A DNA stretch of 64,000 nt from a bacterium (GTDB taxonomy: Bacteria > Myxococcota_A > Bradymonadia > UBA7976 > UBA1532): NCBI GenBank assembly GCA_030427205.1, contig JAUHXC010000035.1:47307-111306 (forward strand), given 5' to 3'. Made by a program: the position numbers and the translations under genes. Shown here piece by piece: positions 28,074 through 36,095 of this stretch (its first letter is position 1; the number at the start of each line of letters is the position of its first letter). The notes beneath the pieces were generated by a model that was not told where the DNA came from, did not search any database, and saw only the letters and a list, made by a program, of their open reading frames with translations.

Positions 28074-29015
28074 ATGCCCCGCGTCTTCGTCACCCAGGCC
28101 ATCGACCCCGCCGGGCTCGCCGTACTGCGCGACGCCGGCCTCGACGTCGCCGAGCACCGCGGCGAGCGCCCGATCGGACGCGGCCCGCTGCTCGCCGCGG
28201 TGAAGGGCTGCGCCGGCGTCATCCCGATGCCCACCGACCGCATCGACGACGCCGTGCTGGCCACCGCCGGCCTGCGGGTCGTCGCCCACCACGCCGTGGG
28301 CTACGACAACATCGACCTCGAGGCCGCGAAGCGCCGCGGGGTGATCGTCACCAATACCCCCGGCGTGCTCACCGCGGCCACCGCCGACCTGACCCTGGCG
28401 CTGATGCTCGCCGCCGCCCGCCGGCTGGTCGAGGCCGACCAGCTGATGCGCGCCGGGGCCTTCGCCGGCTGGCGCCCGCTGCTGCTGCGCGGGTTGGCCC
28501 TCGACGGCGCGCGCCTGGGCATCGTCGGTCTGGGGCGCATCGGCCGGGCCGTCGCCCGCCGCGCCGCCGCCTTCGGCCTGCAGACCGTGCACTGCTCGCG
28601 CAGCGACAAGCCCGACGCCGGCATCGAGCGGGTCGACCTCGAGACGCTGCTGGCCACCAGCGACATCGTGAGCCTGCACTGCCCGCTGACCGCCGAGACC
28701 CGCCACCTGATCGACGCCGCCGCGCTGGCCCGCATGAAGCCCGGGGCCATCTTGATCAATACCGCCCGCGGCCCGGTGGTCGACGAGGCGGCGCTGGTCG
28801 AGGCGCTCGAGTCGGGGCACATCGCCGCCGCCGGGCTCGACGTCTTCGAAGACGAGCCGCGGGCCCACCCCGGCCTGCGCGCGCTGCCGCAAGCGGTGCT
28901 CGCCCCGCACATCGGCTCGGCCACCGTCGCCGCGCGGCGCCAGATGGCGCTCAAGGCCGCCCGCAACATGGTCGCCGCGCTGGCCGGCGATACGCCGCCC
29001 GATCGGATCGCGTGA
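28074..29015 (+). CDS. D-isomer-specific 2-hydroxyacid dehydrogenase
   Basis: 313 residues. The NAD-binding site is LGIVGLGRIGRAVA at about 143-156. The catalytic triad is in NTARGPVVDE (Arg), LDVFEDEP (Glu) and PHIGSAT (His). VGYDNIDLEAAKRRGV is the hinge motif. The best fit is the glyoxylate/hydroxypyruvate reductase or D-lactate dehydrogenase group; family members interconvert 2-oxoacids and D-2-hydroxyacids. The gene follows the DmpA gene by 29 bases and its stop overlaps the next start (TGATG), placing it in the ligase-peptidase operon. A VanH-like role (making a D-hydroxyacid for the ligase) is attractive but is inference. Confidence 0.92.
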   Translation: MPRVFVTQAIDPAGLAVLRDAGLDVAEHRGERPIGRGPLLAAVKGCAGVIPMPTDRIDDAVLATAGLRVVAHHAVGYDNIDLEAAKRRGVIVTNTPGVLTAATADLTLALMLAAARRLVEADQLMRAGAFAGWRPLLLRGLALDGARLGIVGLGRIGRAVARRAAAFGLQTVHCSRSDKPDAGIERVDLETLLATSDIVSLHCPLTAETRHLIDAAALARMKPGAILINTARGPVVDEAALVEALESGHIAAAGLDVFEDEPRAHPGLRALPQAVLAPHIGSATVAARRQMALKAARNMVAALAGDTPPDRIA

Positions 29016-29905
29016 TGGCCGCCGACCCGTTCGGGTTCCCCGTCGTCGAGGCCGACCTGCGCCAGCCGCCCGACTCGGCCACCGCCGCCGCGCTCGCCGC
29101 GCACCTGCGCGCCGGCGCGGTGGTCGACGCCCGGGTCACCGACCACCCGCGCGCGGTGGTCGACGAGATCCTGGCCCTGCAGGGCGCCCGCTTCGACCCC
29201 GCCCGGCGCCACTTCACCGAGATCCTCGCCGCCGAGCGCGGGGCCAGCCTCGGCTGGGGCACCGACGACGCCCACGGCCTCGACCCCATCGACCTGAGCG
29301 CCAGCCCGCACCTCGCCGGCCTCTGCGCCGCTGCCGACCGCCTCGACCGGGCCCTGCGCCCCGCCGAGCACCTGCTCTTGTCGATCACCCCCTCGATGCG
29401 CAAGGCGCGCTCGTTCCCCCGCTTCTACCACCAGGACTCGCCCTGCCGGCCGCATTGCTACGACATGGTGTGGGACATCGGCCTCGAGCGGCCCGGCGAG
29501 ATCCTCGACGTGCACTTCGTGCCCCGGGCGGCGTTCGAGCGCGCCGACGGCACCCGCGACCCGCGCTGGGATCCGCTCTTCCAGCAGGCCGAGTTCGCCG
29601 ACCACTACGCGCTCACCGACGCTCAGATCGACGCCCGCCAGCGCCAGATCCGCGGCGAGACGCTGCCCGCGCCGAGCACCACCCGGCTGCGCGCCGGCCG
29701 GGCGCTCATCTGGATCGACGCGCTCTTCTACCACACCACCTGGCTGCGCCACGGGCGCGCGCTGACGGCCCTGGAGGCCGATCCGCGGTCGATCGTGATC
29801 CTGCGGGCCATCCGCGGTCACCACAGCCCCGATCTGCCCACCGCGGCCGCCCTGGGCCGCCTGGTGGGCTTCGCGGGCGAGGGTTCGACCGTCGGCGCGC
29901 CCTGA
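29015..29905 (+). CDS. Unknown protein, possible iron/2-oxoglutarate-type oxygenase-like fold
   Basis: 296 residues, last gene of the ligase operon; its ATG shares one base with the previous stop. I do not recognise the family. A His-x-Asp (His139, Asp141 in FYHQDSPCRPHCYDM) and a later His in WIDALFYHTTWLRHGR (His240) are spaced as in the facial triad of Fe(II)/2-oxoglutarate oxygenases, with Arg245 as a possible oxoglutarate ligand. Strand-like stretches around them (MVWDIGLER, ILDVHFVPR, RALIWID) would suit a cupin barrel. This is suggestive only. No signal peptide or membrane helix is present. Confidence 0.6.
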   Translation: MAADPFGFPVVEADLRQPPDSATAAALAAHLRAGAVVDARVTDHPRAVVDEILALQGARFDPARRHFTEILAAERGASLGWGTDDAHGLDPIDLSASPHLAGLCAAADRLDRALRPAEHLLLSITPSMRKARSFPRFYHQDSPCRPHCYDMVWDIGLERPGEILDVHFVPRAAFERADGTRDPRWDPLFQQAEFADHYALTDAQIDARQRQIRGETLPAPSTTRLRAGRALIWIDALFYHTTWLRHGRALTALEADPRSIVILRAIRGHHSPDLPTAAALGRLVGFAGEGSTVGAP

Positions 29906-30433
29906 GGCGCGTCAGCGACGGGACAGCGGGCGACGCCGAGGCGATGACCGACGCGGTGATGCACATGATCCACGCGCTGGGGCAGGACGACAAAGCCGCC
30001 CGCGAGGCCGATCCGCGCATGGCGTGAAGGACGGCATGGGCCTCGCTGATCGACGACGTCGGGACTTCCTCGTACGGCGCGCGAGCTCCCCGAACGCATG
30101 CCGAAGCCAGTCGAGCGCGCAGCGCGAGACGCGAAGGGCGAAGCCCTGAGCACGCGAGCCGCAAGGCGAGCCGCCGAGCGCAGCGCAGGCATCCGGGCTG
30201 GCCCGGACGGGTCGGAGCGAGAGCGCAGCGGCGAACGCAGTGAGCCCGAGCATCGAGCGGAGATCCCGCCCGAGCGCAGCGAGGGTGCCGGAGACGAACT
30301 CTGCATACCCGGCTGACTCATTTATCAGCGAACGGCTGAACCAGTTGAAAACACGGGCGAATCACTACACCGCCTGTTCCACGAGAGAACTCTTCACGCC
30401 CCGTTGTTCCAACCCGAGTTCCACTTTGGCGCG
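29906..30433. other. Gene-poor junction between core genes and the recombinase cluster
   Basis: 528 bases with no supported gene. A 27-codon frame from ATG 29944 to the TGA ending at 30027 (MTDAVMHMIHALGQDD...) looks protein-like but is too short to call and may be a remnant. From about 30105 to 30300 the sequence is dominated by short GAGCGCAGCG-like units and includes one copy of a dispersed 29-bp repeat (30118-30146). The last 130 bases before the first recombinase are noticeably A+T-richer. I find no tRNA gene or tRNA 3' end that could serve as an attachment site. Confidence 0.5.
30118..30146 (-). repeat. Dispersed 29-bp repeat, copy 1
   Basis: Identical over 29 bases to the reverse complement of 62325-62353, with further partial matches on both sides. 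It contains the inner palindrome GGGCTTCGCCC. It lies at the left edge of the accessory segment; copy 2 lies near its right edge in opposite orientation. Confidence 0.7.
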
Positions 30434-31513
30434 TCAATCGCGCTCATCGCCATCGCCGCCCGCCATGCCCAGCCCGTCGAGCGTCGCCACCGCCGTCTCG
30501 AGCTGACGGTCGCCGATGTGGGCGTAGCGCTCGGTCATCTTCACCGAACTGTGCCCCATCAGCACCTGCACGACCTTCAGCGAGCAGCCGTTGAGCACGA
30601 GATGCGACGCGAAGGTATGCCGCAGGTCGTGGAAGCGCATCCGCCGCAACTCGGCCCGGTCGAGGCCCTTGCGCAGCATCGCGTTGGCGTAGTTGGTGTT
30701 GTAGACGACGCCGCCCGCCCGATTCGGGAAGACGACCTCCCCGGCAGATTGCGACCGCCACCGCCGCATCACCTCGACAAGATCGGCGGCCATCGGGATG
30801 ACCCGCGTCTTCCCGCTCTTCGGCGTGCCGAGGATCCCCCGCCAGGCGCTGTGCTCGACGGTGATCCGCCCCGCCTCGAAGTCGACCGAGCGCCAATGCA
30901 ACCCGAAGATCTCGCCCTTGCGCATGCCCGTCCGCAGCGCCAGGAAGACCACCGCGTGGTAGCGCGGGCTCGGCTCCATCGCGCGCAGCAACGCGCCCGC
31001 TTCGTCCGGCCGCAGCCAGTCGAACTCGGCCCTCGTCTCGGGCAGCGGCTTGACCCGCACCCGCTCGGCGAGCACGCCCCACTCGACCGCGCTCTTCATC
31101 AGGCTGCTGAGCACCCCGAGGTGCCGGTTGACCGTGCTCGGCGCCAGCGTGCGCCGCAGCTGATCGGCCTTGAACGCCTCGATATCGCGGCGCGTGATCT
31201 GGTCCAGCCGTCGCTTGCCAAAGAACGGAACGAGGTGGCACCGCAAGGCTTTCTCCTTGCGCAGCCGCCCGCTCGGCTTGTTGTGGACGGCCACATAGGT
31301 GGTCATCCACTCGTCGGCGAACGCGGACATGATCGGCGCCTCGACCGCCGGCCCCGCATCGGGCCCCTTCGCGGTCAGCTCGAGCCGGAGCTCGACTTCG
31401 TACGCCTTCGCCCCGCGCTTGCTCTGCACCGGGCTGACCCGCCGGATCCGCCGGCCGTCGACCGTGAAATCGACGACCCACTTTCCTCTCCACTTCTTGA
31501 CCGCCATGACCAT
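30434..31513 (-). CDS. Tyrosine recombinase/integrase 1
   Basis: 359 residues. An N-terminal beta segment (KKWRGKWVVDFTVDGRRIRR) is followed by a SAM-like core-binding domain (about 60-150) and the catalytic domain: Arg in ALRTGMRKGEIFGL, Lys in GTPKSGKTR, HDLRHTFASH, GHSSVKM and the Tyr nucleophile in MTERYAHIG. All catalytic residues are intact, so it should cut and rejoin DNA at an attachment site. It is the shortest and most divergent of three tandem paralogues, all on the minus strand. Two ATGs (31513, 31507) are possible starts. Confidence 0.92.
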   Translation of the reverse strand: MVMAVKKWRGKWVVDFTVDGRRIRRVSPVQSKRGAKAYEVELRLELTAKGPDAGPAVEAPIMSAFADEWMTTYVAVHNKPSGRLRKEKALRCHLVPFFGKRRLDQITRRDIEAFKADQLRRTLAPSTVNRHLGVLSSLMKSAVEWGVLAERVRVKPLPETRAEFDWLRPDEAGALLRAMEPSPRYHAVVFLALRTGMRKGEIFGLHWRSVDFEAGRITVEHSAWRGILGTPKSGKTRVIPMAADLVEVMRRWRSQSAGEVVFPNRAGGVVYNTNYANAMLRKGLDRAELRRMRFHDLRHTFASHLVLNGCSLKVVQVLMGHSSVKMTERYAHIGDRQLETAVATLDGLGMAGGDGDERD

Positions 31514-31640
31514 TCTCCGTGGTCGGTGGCGGGCTCGTGGACTCGGCCGTCAGCATCGTGCCGCTGGTGGCGGGGTGATGGCAAGGGTCGCTCTGGCTTC
31601 AGCACGTAGACGGCGGCGCTCCTCCCGGGGGGAATGCGAT

Positions 31641-32864
31641 TCAGGGCGGGGCGTGGCTCGTGTGGCAATGCGTGCCGCGGCTCGGGGCGGGCCCGGCGGA
31701 GCAAGCCACGGCTCGGCAGTCGAAGACCCGGACCTGTCTTTGGCCCGTTCGGCTACGACTCAACCGGCCGACGGGTCGCGCGAGCGCCGCGCGCCCTCGA
31801 CCCTGCCGACTCGGCCGCTCGAGCGGCTCTTGGCCAGAAGGCCCGAGCGTGGCGATGGCGGCGATCAACGACTCGTCGGCGACGTGGGCGTACCGCTCGG
31901 TGGTCGTGATCGACGCGTGGCCGAGCAGCCGCTGGATGACCCGCAGCGATACGCCTCTCAACACCAGGTGCGACGCGAAGCTGTGCCGCAGGTCGTGGAC
32001 CCGGATGAGCCTGAGCCCGGCGGCGCCGAGCAGGCGGCTCAACGCCCGGTTGACCCGATTCGGGGAACGCTCGACCGCGCCATCCGGGCCCGGGAAAACC
32101 CACGGCCCAAGGCTACGACGCCGCCAGCGACGCAGCGCCGCGACCGCGTCGGCCGTGAGCGGCAGCCGGCGGTTGCGGTTGCCCTTCGTCGAGCCCAGCC
32201 GCCCGCGATAGACCGACCGCCGAACGTCGACCGCGGGCGCCTCGAAGTCGATGTCGGCCCAGCGGAGCGCCAGCAGCTCACCGCGCCGCAAGCCCGCGCG
32301 CAGGGCCAGGGTGAACAGCGCCGACCACTTCGGCTCCGCCGCCGCGACCGCGAGCAAGCGGTCGGCCTCGGCCGGGCGCAGCCAGTCGAACTCGGGCGGC
32401 GGCACCTTGAGCTTGTGCATCTTGGGCACGGCGTCGAGCAGGCCCCACTCGACGGCGCAGCGCATCAGCGTCGAGAGCACCGTCAGGTGGCCGTTGATCG
32501 TGCTCGGGGCCAGGCCGCTCTGCTTCTTGTCGGCCGTGTAGCTCTCCAGGTCGTGGGTCGTGATCGCGTCGAGGCGCTTCGACCCCAGCGCCGGCAGCAG
32601 GTGGACCCGCAGGATCGACTCCTTGCGCACGCGGTCGCTGGGCTTGTTGTGGACCAGGACGCGCTCGGTGAGCCAGCGGATCGCGAAGTCCCTCAGCCTC
32701 GGGCTCGGGCCCGAGCAGGCGGTCGATGTCGACAGGGCGACCCGCAGTTCGGCCTCGTACGCCTGCGCGCCCTGCTTCGTCTGCAGCGGGCTGACCCGGC
32801 GGATGCGCTTGCCGCCGATCGTGAAGTCGGCGACCCACCTCCCGCGCCATCGCTTTGCGGCCAT
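31641..32864 (-). CDS. Tyrosine recombinase/integrase 2
   Basis: 407 residues, very similar to integrase 3 over the first 330 residues and less so to integrase 1. Catalytic residues are present: Arg in RAGLRRGELLALRW, Lys in GSTKGNRNR, HDLRHSFASH, LLGHASI and Tyr in TTERYAHVA. After the normal end at about residue 340 there is a tail of about 65 Arg/Ser-rich residues with odd composition, probably read-through into former non-coding sequence. The 220 bases upstream contain no gene. Confidence 0.9.
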   Translation of the reverse strand: MAAKRWRGRWVADFTIGGKRIRRVSPLQTKQGAQAYEAELRVALSTSTACSGPSPRLRDFAIRWLTERVLVHNKPSDRVRKESILRVHLLPALGSKRLDAITTHDLESYTADKKQSGLAPSTINGHLTVLSTLMRCAVEWGLLDAVPKMHKLKVPPPEFDWLRPAEADRLLAVAAAEPKWSALFTLALRAGLRRGELLALRWADIDFEAPAVDVRRSVYRGRLGSTKGNRNRRLPLTADAVAALRRWRRRSLGPWVFPGPDGAVERSPNRVNRALSRLLGAAGLRLIRVHDLRHSFASHLVLRGVSLRVIQRLLGHASITTTERYAHVADESLIAAIATLGPSGQEPLERPSRQGRGRAALARPVGRLSRSRTGQRQVRVFDCRAVACSAGPAPSRGTHCHTSHAPP

Positions 32865-33084
32865 CGTCTGCTCCTCCGCGCCGCCGGCTGGCGTTCGCGC
32901 TCAATGCTATGGCGGCGACCCCAGGCCCGAGCAACAGACAATCCGCCGACATGTATGGCCCGCTCGAAGGCGTCGTCCGGCGATGCTGACATCGCCTCGA
33001 TTCGGCTGAACGCCAGCAATGGCGCCGATCTCTTCGACAGGGCCCTTCGCAATGCCCTGGTCGACCCTCGGTCGCGGCATCGCC

Positions 33085-34698
33085 CTACGCATAGCGCCGC
33101 CCTCGTGATCGACGCCTGGCGCCCTCGTCGAGCCCTGGTCGCCCCTGGTCGACGACGACCCCGCCGAGTCCGTTTTGGGGCCCGAGTCGCCGAAGAGCCT
33201 CAGGGCTATCTTCGGCGGCGCTTCGGCGTATCTTCACCGGTATCTTCGGCCCGCCCCCTGCCTCACCCTGGGCGACTCCAGCCTTCAGGCAGGGCAAATC
33301 GTGCCCGGACGGCCCGATCCGGAGGTCGACGATCGCCCGTGTTGGCCGCGGCGGGTGCCGGAAAGGCTGCCCACCGATGGATTCCCGCTTTGATTCAAGG
33401 GGCTTACCGCATGTTGGCAGGCTGTCCGGCCCGCCTGCGGCCCGCGGATCGGGGCGAGAAGAGCCCAAGGTGCCGGTCAGGCCCACGGCCAGGCTCTCCG
33501 CGAAGGTCGGCCCGAGGGTGCTGCTGAGGCTCACCCCGCCGCAGCCCGCGCCAGCACTGGATTCGGGCCGTACTCGGCGCTCGGCGTCCCGTCCAACGAA
33601 GCCTCGGCGGGCCACGAGGCCGATGTCGGCGGCTCCGGCCGTCTCTCCGGCGCTGGGCTGGCCGCCGAGCGTCGGTTCGAGCGCGGCGATGGCGGCGGTC
33701 AGCGACTCATCGGCGACGTGGGCGTAGCGCTCGGTGGTGGTGATCGAGGCGTGACCCAGCAGCTTCTGGATCACCCGCAGCGAGACGCCGCGCAGCACGA
33801 GGTGCGAGGCGAAGCTGTGGCGCAGGTCGTGAACGCGGACGTGGCGCAAACCGGCGGCGGTCAGCGCGCGGTCCAGGGCTCGATTGACCCGGTTGGGGCT
33901 GCGCTCGACCTCGCCGTCAGCTCCCGGGAAGACCCAGCGGCCGGGGCTGGGCGGGCGCCAGATGCGCAGCGCGGCGAGGGCGTCGGTCGTCAGCGGCACG
34001 GTGCGGCGGCGGTTGCCCTTGGTCGAGCCGACGCGGCGGCGGTAGACGGTGTGGCGCACGTCGACGACGCGGCGTTCGAAGTCGACGTCGGCCCATTGCA
34101 GCGCGAGCAGCTCGCCCCGCCGAAGCCCCGTCCGCAGCGCCAGTGTGAACAGCGCCTTCCACTTCGGCTCGCCGGAGACCGCCGCCAGCAGCGCGTCGGC
34201 TTCGGCCGGGCGCAGCCAGTCGAACTCGCTCGGAGGTGTCTTCAGCCGCGGGAACTTGGGCACAGCATCGAGCAACCGCCACTCGACCGCGCAGCGCATC
34301 AGCGCCGAGAGCACCATCAGGTGGCCGTTGATCGTGCTCGCCGCCAGCCCGGCCTCGCGCTTGGCCGCGACGTAGGTGTCCAGGTCGCGGCGGGCGATCG
34401 CGTCGAGCCGCCTGTGGCCCAGCGCCGGCAGCAGGTTGACCCGGAGGATCGACTCCTTGCGCACGCGGTCGCTTGGCTTGTTGTGCACGAGCACGCGCTC
34501 GGTCAGCCAACGCACGGCGAAGTCATTCAGCGTCGGGCTCGGGCCCGAGCAGGCGGTCGAGGTCGACAAGGCGACCCGCAGCCGGGCCTCGTAGGCCTCC
34601 GCGCCTCTCCGCGTCTGCACCGGGCTGACCCGGCGGATGCGTTTGCCGTCGAGGGTGAAGTCGGCCACCCACTTTCCGCGCCATGTCTTGGCGGTCAT
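33085..34698 (-). CDS. Tyrosine recombinase/integrase 3, with a long C-terminal extension
   Basis: 537 residues. The catalytic domain (Arg in RTGLRRGELLALQW, Lys in GSTKGNRRR, HDLRHSFASH, LLGHASI, Tyr in TTERYAHVA) ends near residue 340. About 190 residues of low-complexity, Gly/Arg/Pro-rich sequence follow that do not resemble a domain; the normal stop has probably been lost. The gene follows an excisionase-like gene whose frame overlaps its first 176 bases. This is the one recombinase in the cluster with a visible regulator next to it, so it may belong to the most recently active element. Confidence 0.9.
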   Translation of the reverse strand: MTAKTWRGKWVADFTLDGKRIRRVSPVQTRRGAEAYEARLRVALSTSTACSGPSPTLNDFAVRWLTERVLVHNKPSDRVRKESILRVNLLPALGHRRLDAIARRDLDTYVAAKREAGLAASTINGHLMVLSALMRCAVEWRLLDAVPKFPRLKTPPSEFDWLRPAEADALLAAVSGEPKWKALFTLALRTGLRRGELLALQWADVDFERRVVDVRHTVYRRRVGSTKGNRRRTVPLTTDALAALRIWRPPSPGRWVFPGADGEVERSPNRVNRALDRALTAAGLRHVRVHDLRHSFASHLVLRGVSLRVIQKLLGHASITTTERYAHVADESLTAAIAALEPTLGGQPSAGETAGAADIGLVARRGFVGRDAERRVRPESSAGAGCGGVSLSSTLGPTFAESLAVGLTGTLGSSRPDPRAAGGPDSLPTCGKPLESKRESIGGQPFRHPPRPTRAIVDLRIGPSGHDLPCLKAGVAQGEAGGGPKIPVKIRRSAAEDSPEALRRLGPQNGLGGVVVDQGRPGLDEGARRRSRGRRYA

Positions 34699-34882
34699 CG
34701 CGTCCTCCCCGCCGTTGCTCGGCGAGCCATGTGTCGAGGGCCGCGGGCTCGAAGCGCAGCCGGTTTGAGATCTTCAGGTGCGGGATTTCACCACGCGCCG
34801 TGAGCCGGTAGAGGTGGCGGCGAGTGATGCGCAGGCGTCCGCACACGTCGTCGGGGGTCAGCAGCTGGCATTTGCGGGTCAT
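34523..34882 (-). CDS. Excisionase-like helix-turn-helix protein (MerR-type, HTH_17)
   Basis: 119 residues from the ATG at 34882, which overlaps the upstream gene's stop (ATGA at 34879-34882). Residues about 6-55 form a short MerR/excisionase domain (LLTPDDVCGRLRITRRHLYR, then LKISNRLRFEPAALDTWL). It probably bends attachment-site DNA or controls the integrase. After this domain the frame runs on 176 bases into the start of integrase 3 in another reading frame. That part (Arg/Gly-rich) looks like non-functional tail, so the true stop may have been lost by an indel, or a long overlap is used. Confidence 0.75.
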   Translation of the reverse strand: MTRKCQLLTPDDVCGRLRITRRHLYRLTARGEIPHLKISNRLRFEPAALDTWLAEQRRGGRDDRQDMARKVGGRLHPRRQTHPPGQPGADAERRGGLRGPAAGRLVDLDRLLGPEPDAE

Positions 34883-35586
34883 CCGTCTGCTCCGCGGGGG
34901 TGGCCGAGTCGGGCGATGCGCTCGATGACGGCGCACGTCCGCTCGGTCCAGGCGTCGAGATCGGGGCTCTCGTCGTCCTCGGGTTCTCGCTCGGCGGGCT
35001 CGGGGCTGAGCGTCGTGTACAGCAGGCGGGCCCGCTCGAGCTGACGCTGGCTCTGCTCCAGCGCCGCTTCGAGCGTGGCGATCTGCTCGCTGCGGACCCG
35101 CAGCGCCTGCTTCCAGCGCGAGACCTCGGCGCGCAGGTGAGCGGCCTCCACTCTCGCCGCGTCGCGCTCGCCTTCGGCCTGCCGGCGGGCCGCCCGCTCC
35201 GTGTCGATCCTGGCCCGTAGCCGCTCAGCGTCGGAGGGGCGCCGCGCCGCGATCGGCAACGCCCCTGCGTAGCGGGCCTCGTAGTCCTGGCGCCCCGCGA
35301 CGCGTTTGGTTCGCGCCACGACGCGGTAGAGGCCGGTGCCGAGGTGGTAGAGCGCCCCCGCAGCCTCGGCGATCGTGGCGTCGACGGCGAGGACGATCGG
35401 CTCTCCTCTGGGGCTCGTCGCCCGCTCGGTCTCGCGTCGCCGCGCGTCGAGGCGCCAGATGTGCAGCCGGGCGTCCGGGTCGACGCGCCGGTCTTGCAGC
35501 AGCGGGCACCGCGGGCGGCGGTCGCGCTTGCCGGTCGGCGGTTGCTTCCGGCGGCGGTACGAGAGCGGGCGCAGGGTCAGGGACAT
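34879..35586 (-). CDS. Unknown accessory protein, basic N-terminus and coiled coil (family X, copy 1)
   Basis: 235 residues from the ATG at 35586, with AAGGAG eight bases upstream; longer starts lack a site. Residues 1-50 are Arg/Lys-rich. A compact domain from about 25 to 115 contains DRRVDPDARLHIWRLDARRR followed by ETERA, then GLYRVVARTKR. From about 125 to 200 there is a long heptad-patterned coiled coil (ERDAARVEAAHLRAEVSRW), and an acidic tail closes the protein. The same order and spacing occur in the protein at 36092-36709, so the two are paralogues. The stop overlaps the excisionase start, which ties it to the integrative element. No known domain is recognised; DNA binding is a guess. 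Confidence 0.7.
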   Translation of the reverse strand: MSLTLRPLSYRRRKQPPTGKRDRRPRCPLLQDRRVDPDARLHIWRLDARRRETERATSPRGEPIVLAVDATIAEAAGALYHLGTGLYRVVARTKRVAGRQDYEARYAGALPIAARRPSDAERLRARIDTERAARRQAEGERDAARVEAAHLRAEVSRWKQALRVRSEQIATLEAALEQSQRQLERARLLYTTLSPEPAEREPEDDESPDLDAWTERTCAVIERIARLGHPRGADG

Positions 35587-35741
35587 CGGTGCGGCTCCTT
35601 CGGGTGTCGGTGCAGACACGACGCTACGATGCGCTCTCGATACGCAGACCAGAGCAAAATGCCCGGCTCGGGTGATTTTCTTTACGAGCGCTTCGGAGGC
35701 GACCACTGCGGGCCGGGCCGGAACGGGGCAAGGTGCTGACT

Positions 35742-36095
35742 TCATTGACCTATCACCACTACGCTTCTCGGGCCGTCGTTGCGCGTTTCTCGGACCGCTC
35801 TCGGTTGCGACCTCGGCGTGGCACGGGCTCGCGTGGGGCCGAGGTCGAGCGCCGCTCGGGCCATGCTCGGACGATCGGCGAGATCGCCCGATAGGAGCCC
35901 GATACGGGGCCGCCGCGGGCCCGACGCGGGGCCCGTCGGCCCCCGTATCGGGCCCGATGCGGGGCCGCCGCGGGCCCGACGCGGGGGTCGTCGGCCCCCG
36001 TATCGGGCCCGATGCGGGCCGGGGGTGGGGCCGACCTGGGGGCCGACGCGGGCCGCATGTGGTGGTCGCTCGCGCAGGTCGAAGTGGGCGGTCAT
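35742..36095 (-). CDS. Doubtful small ORF over the 55-bp repeats
   Basis: 117 codons whose ATG overlaps the stop of the gene at 36092-36709 (ATGA), the same arrangement as the excisionase after the other paralogue. Only the first 13 residues (MTAHFDLRERPPH) look like ordinary protein. The rest is Arg/Gly/Pro low complexity produced by the 55-bp repeats. It may be the remnant of an excisionase-position gene overwritten by repeat expansion, or not a gene at all. Confidence 0.2.
   Translation of the reverse strand: MTAHFDLRERPPHAARVGPQVGPTPGPHRARYGGRRPPRRARGGPASGPIRGPTGPASGPRRPRIGLLSGDLADRPSMARAALDLGPTRARATPRSQPRAVRETRNDGPRSVVVIGQ
35901..36054. repeat. 55-bp tandem repeats, two full units plus a degenerate third
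   Basis: Units start with GATACGGGGCC at 35901, GATGCGGGGCC at 35956 and GATGCGGGCC at 36011, a spacing of 55 bases. The first two are nearly identical across the full unit; the third decays after about 12 bases. The sequence is almost entirely G and C, with GGGCCC palindromes. It fills the space between the two paralogous coiled-coil genes. Confidence 0.8.

Noticed and set aside
30300..30433. tRNA gene or tRNA 3' fragment as an attachment site
   Set aside because: No T-arm or cloverleaf could be found beside the first recombinase.
30434..34698. Recombinase-in-trio (RIT) element
   Set aside because: The three recombinases are close paralogues with gaps between them, not three different subfamilies in overlapping frames.
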